64,000 bases of DNA from Rhodanobacter spathiphylli B39. GTDB taxonomy: Bacteria > Pseudomonadota > Gammaproteobacteria > Xanthomonadales > Rhodanobacteraceae. The stretch spans positions 1 through 64,000 of the forward strand of contig NZ_AJXT01000017.1 of NCBI RefSeq assembly GCF_000264295.1. Direction: 5' to 3'. Made by a program: the position numbers and the translations under genes. This document shows positions 35,612-44,666 of this stretch, piece by piece. Positions within the stretch are counted from its first letter, which is position 1, and the number at the start of each line of letters is the position of its first letter. The notes beneath the pieces were generated by a model, which had not been told where the DNA came from, ran no database searches, and saw only the letters and a list, made by a program, of their open reading frames with translations.

Positions 35612-36594
35612 GCCGGCCGCTCCGGCACGCGTGCAAGGCGCTGCGGCAGCACCACCAGCAACAGCAGCACGATGGCCGCCAGCAACGGCCAGCGGAACAG
35701 TTCGTGGCGCGGGCGCAACGCCGGACCGTGCTGCGGCATCGGCTCCAGCGCATCGATCGCCCGATACGCCGAGGCCAGTTCGCTGCTGTCGGTGGCGCGG
35801 AAGAAGCGGCCGCCGGTCTGCGTGGCGATGTCGGTGAGCATGTCGGCGTCGAGGTCGGCCGAAGGATTGACCAGCTGGCTGCCGAAGAAGCCGGGGATGC
35901 GCAGCTGCGTGGCGCCGATGCCGATGGTGTAGATCCGAACGCCGGCCGCCTTCGCGGCGCGGGCCGCGTCGCGGGGCGCAATGTTGCCCGCGTTGTTGAC
36001 GCCGTCGGTGAGCAGTACCAGCACGCGAGCCTGCTCGGGCAAGGCCGACAGGCGCTTGACGGCCACCGCGATGGCATCGCCGATGGCCGTTTCGGTGCCG
36101 GCGAGCCCCACCGCCGCGCCCTGCAGTTGCGCGCGCACGGCGGAAAGATCGTAGGTTAGCGGCGTCACCAGGAAGGCCTGGCTGCCGAACAGGATCAGCC
36201 CCATCTCGTCGCCGTTGCGGCGGGCGATGAAGTCGCCGGCAATCGCCTCGACCGCCGCGAAGCGATTGACCTGCTGCCCGGCCAGCTGCATGTCGCCGGT
36301 GCGCATGCTGCCGGACAGGTCCACCGCCAGCATCAGCGCTCGTCCGCTGCGCTGCTGCGCCTGCGGCGGGCCCACCCATTGCGGTCGCGCCGCGGCCGCC
36401 AGCAGGCACAGCCAGGCCAGCGCCAGAAGCCACGGCGTCAGTCCACTCGCTCGCTGGCCGGCCACGCTGGCCAGGCGCACGCCGGGTTGCGGCAGATGCA
36501 ATGCCTGGCCGGGCGCGACGGGACGCAGCCAGCGCCGCAGCAGCCACGGCAGCGGCAACAACACGATCACCCAGGGCCAGGCGAACTCAGCCAT
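35608..36594 (-). CDS. batA: BatA-family VWA protein
   Basis: A 328-residue inner-membrane protein with two N-terminal helices (about 7-20 and 53-68), a VWA domain and a C-terminal helix (LLAAIVLLLLVVLPQRLA). The metal-ion-dependent adhesion site is intact, with DLSGS at 92-96 and LLTDGVNN later. The start at 36594 (MAEFAWPWVIVLLPLPWLL) is preferred over an Arg/Cys-rich extension to 36669. It overlaps DUF4381 by 8 bp and batBC by 4 bp. It is the likely functional VWA partner of the MoxR ATPase in this operon. Confidence 0.92.
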   Translation of the reverse strand: MAEFAWPWVIVLLPLPWLLRRWLRPVAPGQALHLPQPGVRLASVAGQRASGLTPWLLALAWLCLLAAAARPQWVGPPQAQQRSGRALMLAVDLSGSMRTGDMQLAGQQVNRFAAVEAIAGDFIARRNGDEMGLILFGSQAFLVTPLTYDLSAVRAQLQGAAVGLAGTETAIGDAIAVAVKRLSALPEQARVLVLLTDGVNNAGNIAPRDAARAAKAAGVRIYTIGIGATQLRIPGFFGSQLVNPSADLDADMLTDIATQTGGRFFRATDSSELASAYRAIDALEPMPQHGPALRPRHELFRWPLLAAIVLLLLVVLPQRLARVPERPA

Positions 36595-37093
36595 CGGACT
36601 GCTCCGGGGACAGCGGCTTCCAGCGGCGCGGCTGCAGCGCCTGCTGCAGCCAGCGGCGCACAGCGCCAATTGTCGCGACGGGGTCGAACGCCGTCAGCGG
36701 TCGATAGAGGTGTTGCTCCAGCTCCGCCAGTTGCGCCATCGTCGCCGCATCCAGCGGCACCCGCGCGAGCGTGCGTTGCCAGTCCTCTTCGCGCTGCCGG
36801 GTGGAACGCGCATCGTGACGACGCGCGACCCGGCGCAGCAGCTGATGCAACCCGCTGACCAGTCGCGCCGCGTCGGCATCCCGCGCGTATTGCGCGGCCA
36901 TCCGCTCCAGCTCGCTCATCACCTCGCGCCGCCGGCGCAGCACATCCCGATACTTGCGGGCGTACGCAATCGCCACCCCGATGAGCAGCAGCGCGATGAC
37001 CGCGAGCGCCCACCATCCCGGCGCAGGCGGCCACCACGCCGGCTCGACGGGCAGATGGATGTCGCGCAGTTGCGGGCCGCCGGGCGCGATCAT
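36587..37093 (-). CDS. DUF4381-family membrane protein
   Basis: A 168-residue protein with one N-terminal helix (WWALAVIALLLIGVAIAYA), preceded by a Pro/Trp-rich periplasmic start (LRDIHLPVEPAWWPPAPGWW) that is the DUF4381 signature, and an Arg-rich helical cytoplasmic part. It is commonly found between the DUF58 and batA genes of Bat operons; role unknown, probably a complex component. Both ends overlap neighbours. Confidence 0.88.
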   Translation of the reverse strand: MIAPGGPQLRDIHLPVEPAWWPPAPGWWALAVIALLLIGVAIAYARKYRDVLRRRREVMSELERMAAQYARDADAARLVSGLHQLLRRVARRHDARSTRQREEDWQRTLARVPLDAATMAQLAELEQHLYRPLTAFDPVATIGAVRRWLQQALQPRRWKPLSPEQSDG

Positions 37094-38025
37094 CGAGCGC
37101 CTCTCCGCGTGCCGAGCAGGCCGTTCACCGCGTCGAAGGCATCCGCCGTGGTGTCGATGCTGCTGCAGCGCAGCCCCAGTGAACGGGCCAGTTCACCCAG
37201 CCGCGCCTGCCCGGCCCCCAGCACGCGCTGGAAATCGCCACGCTGGCGCTCGGACTGCAGCATCACCTCGCAGCGTTCGCCGGCGTGCTCCAGCGGGTAA
37301 CGGCCCGGCGGCGGCGGCACCAGTTCCAGCACGTCGGCCACCACCAGCATGCTGACCTGGGCATGGCGGCCCAGATCGAGCAGCCGCTTGCGTGCCGCAT
37401 CGTCGCAACTGAAACCGTCGCTGATCAGCAGCACGCGGCTGGCGCCGTGCAGGACGCGACCGGCACGCGCCAGCGCATCGGAAAGCGGTTCGAGTCGATC
37501 CGGTGCAGCGTGCGCATCCCACTCGGCCATGGCGCCGCACACCGCCAGCGCACCGCGCGGGCCAGCCTGGGGGCGTACCAGCTGGTCGGCGTGCCCGAAC
37601 GCCATCACGCCGACGCGTTCGCCGGCGCGCATCGCGCACCAGGCCGCCGCCGCCGCCGCGCGCGCGGCCTGCACCGACTTGAAGCGCACGCGGGTGCCGA
37701 AACGCATGCTGGCATGCGTGTCGAGCAGGATCAGCAGGCAGCCTTCGCGGTCCTCCTGGAACAGCTTGGTATGCAGCTTGCCGCTGCGCGCGGTCAGCCG
37801 CCAGTCGAGCCGACGCACGTCATCGCCGGCCTGGTAGACCCGCGATTCCGCATAGTCCATGCCGCGGCCGTATAGACGGCTGGACTGCTGGCCGCTGCGG
37901 GCGGCACGGCTAAGCAAGGGAGCCAGCCGCACCTTGCCGACCCTGGCGCGCAAGGCGATCAGTTCGGACAGCGATACCCGGCTGAGTCCATCGCCGTCGG
38001 CGGCTCGAGAGACGACGGCGTTCAC
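37090..38025 (-). CDS. DUF58-domain protein
   Basis: A 311-residue cytoplasmic protein. The DUF58 signature SGQQSSRLYGRGMDYAESRVYQAGDDVRRLDWRLTARSGKLHTKLF lies at about 45-95. A VWA-like fold follows, with LLILLDTHASM, where the DxSxS motif is DTHAS. The start is the GTG at 38025, which overlaps the moxR stop as GTGA; the longer frame to 38181 would run over moxR. DUF58 proteins pair with MoxR ATPases. Confidence 0.9.
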   Translation of the reverse strand: MNAVVSRAADGDGLSRVSLSELIALRARVGKVRLAPLLSRAARSGQQSSRLYGRGMDYAESRVYQAGDDVRRLDWRLTARSGKLHTKLFQEDREGCLLILLDTHASMRFGTRVRFKSVQAARAAAAAAWCAMRAGERVGVMAFGHADQLVRPQAGPRGALAVCGAMAEWDAHAAPDRLEPLSDALARAGRVLHGASRVLLISDGFSCDDAARKRLLDLGRHAQVSMLVVADVLELVPPPPGRYPLEHAGERCEVMLQSERQRGDFQRVLGAGQARLGELARSLGLRCSSIDTTADAFDAVNGLLGTRRGAR

Positions 38026-39017
38026 GGCAGCGGCACGAGATCCAGCAGGCGACCGATCACCTGGTCGGGCCGCACGCCTTCGGCCTCGGCCTCGTAGCTG
38101 AGCAGCACGCGATGGCGCAGCACTTCGTGGGCAACCGCGTGCACATCCTCGGGCAGCACGTAGTCGCGCCCCGACAGCCACGCCTGGGCCCGCGAACAGC
38201 GATCCAGCGCGATGGTGGCGCGGGGGCTGCCGCCCCAGGCGATCCAGCGCTTCAGTTCCGGCCCGTAGTGCCCGGCATCGCGGGTGGCCAGCACCAGCTG
38301 GGTCAGGTACTCCTCCAGCGCCGGCGCCATGTGCACCGCCATCGCCGCATCGCGTGCGGCGAACACGTCGGCCTGGCTCAACAGCGCAGGAGCGGCGGCC
38401 ACCGGATGGGCCCGGCGACTGGCCTGTTCACGGGCGAGCTTGAGGATCGCCAGCTCGGCGGTGGCATCGGGGTAGCCGATCGTCACGTGCATCAGGAAGC
38501 GGTCAAGCTGGGCCTCGGGCAAGGTGAACGTGCCTTCCTGCTCGATGGGATTCTGCGTCGCCATCACCATGAACAGCTCGGGCAGCTGCCAGGTGCGACG
38601 ACCGACGGTGATCTGCTGCTCGGCCATCGCCTCGAGCAGGGCCGATTGCACCTTCGCCGGCGCCCGGTTGATCTCGTCGGCGAGGATGATGTTGTGGAAC
38701 AGCGGTCCGCGCTCGAATTCGAAGCTTCCCGATTGCGGACGGAAGACGTCGGTGCCGGTGAGGTCGGCCGGCAACAGGTCGGGGGTGAACTGAACGCGGT
38801 GGAAGTCCGCCTCGATCCGCGCCGCGAGCGCCTTGACCGCGGTGGTCTTGGCCAGCCCGGGTGCGCCCTCGACCAGCAGGTGGCCGTCCGCCAGCAACGC
38901 CACCAGCAGGCACTGGACCAGGTGCGGCTGACCGATGATGCATTGCTGCAGATCGTCGCGCAGCTGCGCAAAGGAGGTTTGCAGGTGGCTCGAAGGCCCG
39001 GTTTCGGGTGTATCCAT
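38022..39017 (-). CDS. MoxR-family AAA ATPase
   Basis: A 331-residue ATPase: Walker A EGAPGLAKTT, Walker B LADEINRAPAKVQ, sensor 1 MATQNPIEQEGT, and a C-terminal lid. The start is ATG 39017 with GGAA 7 bases upstream. It is the first gene of the Bat operon and presumably acts as a chaperone for metal loading or folding together with the VWA proteins encoded downstream. Confidence 0.95.
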   Translation of the reverse strand: MDTPETGPSSHLQTSFAQLRDDLQQCIIGQPHLVQCLLVALLADGHLLVEGAPGLAKTTAVKALAARIEADFHRVQFTPDLLPADLTGTDVFRPQSGSFEFERGPLFHNIILADEINRAPAKVQSALLEAMAEQQITVGRRTWQLPELFMVMATQNPIEQEGTFTLPEAQLDRFLMHVTIGYPDATAELAILKLAREQASRRAHPVAAAPALLSQADVFAARDAAMAVHMAPALEEYLTQLVLATRDAGHYGPELKRWIAWGGSPRATIALDRCSRAQAWLSGRDYVLPEDVHAVAHEVLRHRVLLSYEAEAEGVRPDQVIGRLLDLVPLP

Positions 39018-39149
39018 GAGGCGTTCCGTGGTTTGAGGCGAAGGCGGTCTGATCAATGGGTCGACCTGACCGCAAGTTCGCTCGGCGTGCTACAGACCAT
39101 CAACCATGCCGGAAATTCCATCGCCGGGCACATGCCAGCCGTCACGCAT

Positions 39150-39180
39150 AAAAAAAGAGGCGGCCGAAGCCGCCTCTTTT
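39150..39180 (-). terminator. Rho-independent terminator after pilQ
   Basis: A 12-bp stem (AAAAGAGGCGGC/GCCGCCTCTTTT) with a CGAA loop. On the minus strand it is followed by seven T, 18 bases past the pilQ stop. It separates the pil operon from the Bat operon, whose promoter must lie in 39018-39149. Confidence 0.92.
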
Positions 39181-39197
39181 CCTGGTGCTGCCAGAAC

Positions 39198-41393
39198 TTA
39201 CTGCAAGGTGTCGCTGAGAATCCGCGGCGTCACGAAGATCAGCAGCTCGGCCTTGGTGTTGACCCGCGACGTGCTGCGGAACAGGGCACCGATGCCGGGG
39301 ATGTCGCCCAGACCGGGCACCTTGGTGATGGTGTTGGACTTGTTGACCTCGTAGATGCCACCGAGGACGACGGTCTGGCCGTTGTCGACCAGGGCCGAGG
39401 TGTTCACTTCACGCGTGTCGATGGTCGGGATCTTGCCGCTTCCCGGGGCGTCGACGTAACCGGCCAGCGCATCCTTCTTGACGTTGATCATCAGGTAGAC
39501 GCGGTTGTCGGCGGTGATCGTCGGGGTGACCTTCAGTTCGAGCACGGCGTCCTTGAACTGGACCGTGGCGGTACCGCTGCCGGCTCCGCCGCCGGCGCTG
39601 TTCTGGAACGTCACGTAGCCGATTTCCTGGCCCTGGCGGATGACCGCTTCCTGCTGGTTGGCGGTGATCACGCGGGGGCTGGAGATCACCTCGCCACGAC
39701 CTTCGGTCTGGGCGGCGGAGAGTTCCAGGTCCAGCGCGTAGTTGGCGCCGAGGATGGCCAGGCCGAAACTGCCGCCCTTCAGAGTGGTGGGCAGGTTCAC
39801 GTTGAGGCCGCCGGAGCCGACCGTGCCCGGAGCACTGTTGTCGCCGATCGCGCTGGGCACGCCGCTGCCCAACTGCAGCACCTGGCCGCTCGGATTGGTC
39901 TGCTTGCCGCTGATGCCGAACTTCGCGCCCAGTTCACGGGTGAAGTCGTCGGTGGCGACCACGATGCGCGATTCGATCAGCACCTGCTGCACCGGCTTGT
40001 CCAGCACCGCGATCAGCTCGCGCAACTGGCGGATCTTCTCCGGCGTGTCGTTGAGCAGCAGGGTATTGGTACGCACGTCGAAGGAGACGCTTCCGCGGGG
40101 CGAGAGGAAGCCGCGCTGGGTGTTGCTGCCGCTGGTGCTGCCGCCACCACCCTGGCCCTGCTTGCTGCCGGTGGTGAGCAAGGTGGCGATGTCCGACGCC
40201 TTGCCATAGCTGATCGGCACGTAGTCGGTCACCAGCTCGGCGGTGTCCTGCGCCTTCAGCTTGGCATCGGCCAGATCCTGTTCGTACTTGGCCAGCTCGG
40301 CCTGCGGAGCGACCCAGACCACGTTGCCGTTGCGGCGCTTGTCGAGGCTCTTGGCGCGCAGGATCACGTCCAGTGCCTGATCCCACGGCACGTTGACCAG
40401 ACGCAGGGTGACGCTGCCGCCGACACTGTCCGAAGCGACCAGGTTGAGGCCGGAGATGTCAGCGATCAGCTGCAGCGCCGAACGCACCGGGATGTCCTGG
40501 AAGTTGAAGGTGACGCGCTTGCCGTTGTAGTTCGGCTCCTGGTCGAGCTTGCCCAGCTGCGTCTGCTTGGCGTCGGCCTTCTTCGGCGCCACTTCGACCA
40601 CGTACTGGTCGGCGGTCTGGTAGGCGGACGTTTCCACGTTGCCCTTGACCGCGATCTCCATGCGCGCGCCGCCACCGTTGCCGGTACGGGTGACGATCGA
40701 CTGCACCGGCGTGGCGAAGTCGAGCGTGTCCAGACGCTGGGCCAGGTTGGCCGGCAGGTTGGCATGATCGATGGTGACCAGCACCTTGTCGCCGCTGCGG
40801 GTCATTTCGGCATTGGCGCCGCTGCCGCTGAAGTTGATCAGCACGCGACCTTCGCCGTTGGGGCCACGACGGAAGTCGATGTTGGAGATGGCCGGACCGT
40901 TCGACGAGGACGGCAGGGCCTTGGTCGGGTCGATCGTGGCGGCCGTGGTCACCGCCTGGTCGGCGCTGCCGTTGTTCACGGTCAGGATCAGGCTGCTGCC
41001 GTCGATCCGCGAGCGGTAGCTCGACTCACGCATCAGTTCCACGACGACGCGGGTGCGACCGCCAGCGGAGACAGCGGACACGCCCGAGGTCGAGCCCTTG
41101 CCGATGTCCAGGTGGCGCGGCGCCGCGTTGTCGGTGTCGGCGAAGTCCACCGCGATGCGCGGCGGGTTGCCGGTCGTGAAGATTTTCGGATCCGGCACCG
41201 GGCCATTGCCGAAGTCCATGTGCAACTCCACGCTGCCACCGGGCAGTGCGTCGTAGCTGATGTTCTTCAGCGTGGTGGTGGCTGCCATCGCAGCGCTGGT
41301 CCAGGTGGCGCCAGCGATCAGCAGGCCCATCAGCATGTAACGGCTTGCATGGCGCATGACACGGCCCCGCACGGATTGGATTTGGTTGCTCAT
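39198..41393 (-). CDS. pilQ: Type IV pilus secretin PilQ
   Basis: A 731-residue outer-membrane secretin. A signal peptide (about residues 14-37) is followed by two AMIN domains (about 40-140 and 150-270), an STN/secretin N0 domain (FNFQDIPVRSALQLIADISGLNLVA), an N1 domain and the C-terminal secretin barrel domain (QVLIESRIVVA, VPGLGDIPGIGALFRS). It forms the gate for pilus passage and DNA uptake. Last gene of pilMNOPQ, 19 bp after pilP, and ends in a strong terminator. Confidence 0.97.
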   Translation of the reverse strand: MSNQIQSVRGRVMRHASRYMLMGLLIAGATWTSAAMAATTTLKNISYDALPGGSVELHMDFGNGPVPDPKIFTTGNPPRIAVDFADTDNAAPRHLDIGKGSTSGVSAVSAGGRTRVVVELMRESSYRSRIDGSSLILTVNNGSADQAVTTAATIDPTKALPSSSNGPAISNIDFRRGPNGEGRVLINFSGSGANAEMTRSGDKVLVTIDHANLPANLAQRLDTLDFATPVQSIVTRTGNGGGARMEIAVKGNVETSAYQTADQYVVEVAPKKADAKQTQLGKLDQEPNYNGKRVTFNFQDIPVRSALQLIADISGLNLVASDSVGGSVTLRLVNVPWDQALDVILRAKSLDKRRNGNVVWVAPQAELAKYEQDLADAKLKAQDTAELVTDYVPISYGKASDIATLLTTGSKQGQGGGGSTSGSNTQRGFLSPRGSVSFDVRTNTLLLNDTPEKIRQLRELIAVLDKPVQQVLIESRIVVATDDFTRELGAKFGISGKQTNPSGQVLQLGSGVPSAIGDNSAPGTVGSGGLNVNLPTTLKGGSFGLAILGANYALDLELSAAQTEGRGEVISSPRVITANQQEAVIRQGQEIGYVTFQNSAGGGAGSGTATVQFKDAVLELKVTPTITADNRVYLMINVKKDALAGYVDAPGSGKIPTIDTREVNTSALVDNGQTVVLGGIYEVNKSNTITKVPGLGDIPGIGALFRSTSRVNTKAELLIFVTPRILSDTLQ

Positions 41394-41412
41394 TGCATCA
41401 GCCCCTGTCTAC

Positions 41413-41958
41413 CTATTTCGCGTCGAGCGCGATGCTGGCAGGACGTTCCATCCAGCCACCATTACCGTTGGATACCAGTTCGACCAGATCAATATGGTCT
41501 TCGCTGATCGCCGTGATATGCCCGTAGTTCTGACCCATGTACTCGTTGACATGGACGCGGTGGATCACCCCGCCCGGGTCCTTGACCAGCACTTCCATGC
41601 TGCCGCCGGCACCGACCGTGCCGACCATCTTCAGGCTGTCCAGCGCGAACAGCTCAAGCGGCTGCTTGGCGCGGTTGGCGTCCGGCCTGGGACCGCTGGT
41701 AGCGGCGGTGTTGTTGTCCAGCTCGGCCGTGCTCGGGCTGAACGGGTCACGGCGATCCTGGTCGTCGTACTTGAATGTCTCGAAAGTCTTGATCACCGGC
41801 AGCGGCTGGATCGGCGCGCCCTTCTTGGCCTTTTCCTGCGCAACCCAGCTGCGCAGGTCGGACATGCCGCGGGTGCAGCCGCCGAGGATCAGCACGGCGC
41901 CCAGCATCAGTGCGAAGCGTGCAGCGTGTGCCGGCTTGATGAATGTCTGCTTGTTCAT
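41413..41958 (-). CDS. pilP: Type IV pilus lipoprotein PilP
   Basis: A 181-residue lipoprotein (lipobox LILGGC). The typical FKYDDQDRRDPFSP motif and a C-terminal beta-domain dock on PilQ. PilP links the inner-membrane PilNO pair to the secretin. It overlaps pilO by ATGA. Confidence 0.95.
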   Translation of the reverse strand: MNKQTFIKPAHAARFALMLGAVLILGGCTRGMSDLRSWVAQEKAKKGAPIQPLPVIKTFETFKYDDQDRRDPFSPSTAELDNNTAATSGPRPDANRAKQPLELFALDSLKMVGTVGAGGSMEVLVKDPGGVIHRVHVNEYMGQNYGHITAISEDHIDLVELVSNGNGGWMERPASIALDAK

Positions 41959-42614
41959 TTCCGGCCCCCCGCCCTGTTCTTGCCCGCGGGTTTGCTTGAT
42001 GCCGCGCTCTCATCGTCATCGAGGTAGCGATAGGTCTTGACGGTGCCCTGCAGGACCAGTTGCCCGTTCGCGCCCTTGTCGCCCGCCGCCTTCGGTGTCA
42101 GCGACACGTCGTGCAGGGTCAGGATCACCACCCGCGGCAACGAAGCCACGCCGCTGATGAAGGTGCCGAACTGGTGGTAGGTGCCGCTGAATTTCAGGGC
42201 GATCGGCCGCTCTGCGTAGAAGTCCTTGGGCGTCTCCGGACCGGGCTGGAACAGGTCGGTCTCCAGGCCGGCCGACTGCGCGGTCTGCGAAATGTCGGTG
42301 AGCAGCTCCGGCATCTCGGTCTTGCTGGGCAGCTGGCGCAGCAACTGGCGCAGCATGTCCTGCATCTCGTCGAGCTGCTGTTGCAGCGCCTCGAGATTGA
42401 CCGACTTGGCCTGCTTGGTGGCGAATTCCTGCTTGAGCGAACCTTCCTTGCCGACCAGCGAATTCAGGCTGTCCTGCTGGTCGCTGATGACGAAGTACCA
42501 GCCGGCCAGCAAGACCAGGCCGAACAGGAGCGTGGTGAAGAAGATCTTTACCGACTGCGGCCAGCCACCAACGTTGTTGCGATCGAGGTTCTGGATATCA
42601 CTGAGGAAACTCAT
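41955..42614 (-). CDS. pilO: Type IV pilus inner-membrane protein PilO
   Basis: A 219-residue bitopic protein: a short cytoplasmic start (LDRNNVGGWPQS), one helix (VKIFFTTLLFGLVLLAGWYFV), a coiled coil (about 55-100) and a ferredoxin-like periplasmic domain. It heterodimerises with PilN. Two bases separate it from pilN. Confidence 0.95.
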   Translation of the reverse strand: MSFLSDIQNLDRNNVGGWPQSVKIFFTTLLFGLVLLAGWYFVISDQQDSLNSLVGKEGSLKQEFATKQAKSVNLEALQQQLDEMQDMLRQLLRQLPSKTEMPELLTDISQTAQSAGLETDLFQPGPETPKDFYAERPIALKFSGTYHQFGTFISGVASLPRVVILTLHDVSLTPKAAGDKGANGQLVLQGTVKTYRYLDDDESAASSKPAGKNRAGGRK

Positions 42615-42616
42615 GA

Positions 42617-43335
42617 TCAGACACCTCCCTTCGCAGCGGGCGCACCGACCGGCTTGGCTTCCGGCGTCACCGGGGCCGCGGGCGTGGTCACTGCCTTGGC
42701 CGCCGCACCCAGCGGTGCCGGCACCGCCGGCGTGGCGCTGGAGCTGCTGCCCGCGGGCAGCAGCGGTGTCTTGGTGGAGTCGACTTCGTCGGTTTTCGGC
42801 TTGCTCAGTTGCACGTTCAGGCCAAACGAGTAGGGCATGCGGGAGGCGTCATGCGTGTTCTGCGTCTGACGCAGGTCGGCATGGCCCATCCACGGCGAGA
42901 CTTCGATGTTGCGCATGTATTCGGCCACGCTGGCGTTGGACTGCGCCACGCCGTCGAGCGACATCGACTGGCCGCTCTGCTTGAGTCCGGTCAGGCGAGC
43001 GCTGGTCGGGATCGTCTTCACCAGTTCGTCGAACAGATGCACCATCTGCGAGCGGTCGGCCTGCAACTGCTCGATGATCTGCTTGCGGGCCAGCAGGTGC
43101 TCGCGCACATTCTCCAGCTCCTTGATCTTGGCGATGCGCACGTCGAGCTGCTTGATCTCGGTCTGCAGGTAGGCGTTGCGGTCATTCTGGTTGTCGATGC
43201 GCTGGTCCATCCAGAACATCCACACCAGCAACGCGCCAAGGCCGACCACGAAGGCCGCGACCAGCTGCATGTAGAACTCGCGCTCGCGTTGCTTGCGTCG
43301 CTCGGCGCGCCACGGAAGTAGATTGACGTGTGCCA

Positions 43336-43336
<1 letters not shown>
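42617..43336 (-). CDS. pilN: Type IV pilus inner-membrane protein PilN
   Basis: A 239-residue bitopic protein with the conserved cytoplasmic INLLPW-like start (HVNLLPWRAERRK) that binds PilM, one helix at about 23-43, a coiled coil and a periplasmic domain. The C-terminus is extended by an Ala/Pro-rich tail of about 40 residues beyond the usual family end. It overlaps pilM by one base (TGATG). Confidence 0.95.

Positions 43337-44666
<1,330 letters not shown>

Noticed and set aside
35612..36547. Upstream extension of the batBC open frame
   Set aside because: This part lies within batA in another frame, has an Arg/Ala-rich shadow composition, and the ATG at 35611 fits the ATGA overlap.
38112..41507. 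A 1131-codon open frame on the plus strand
   Set aside because: It is antisense to moxR and pilQ, which have clear domains and catalytic motifs. Its translation is low in complexity (His/Arg/Gly/Val-rich), as expected for a reverse frame of GC-rich coding DNA.
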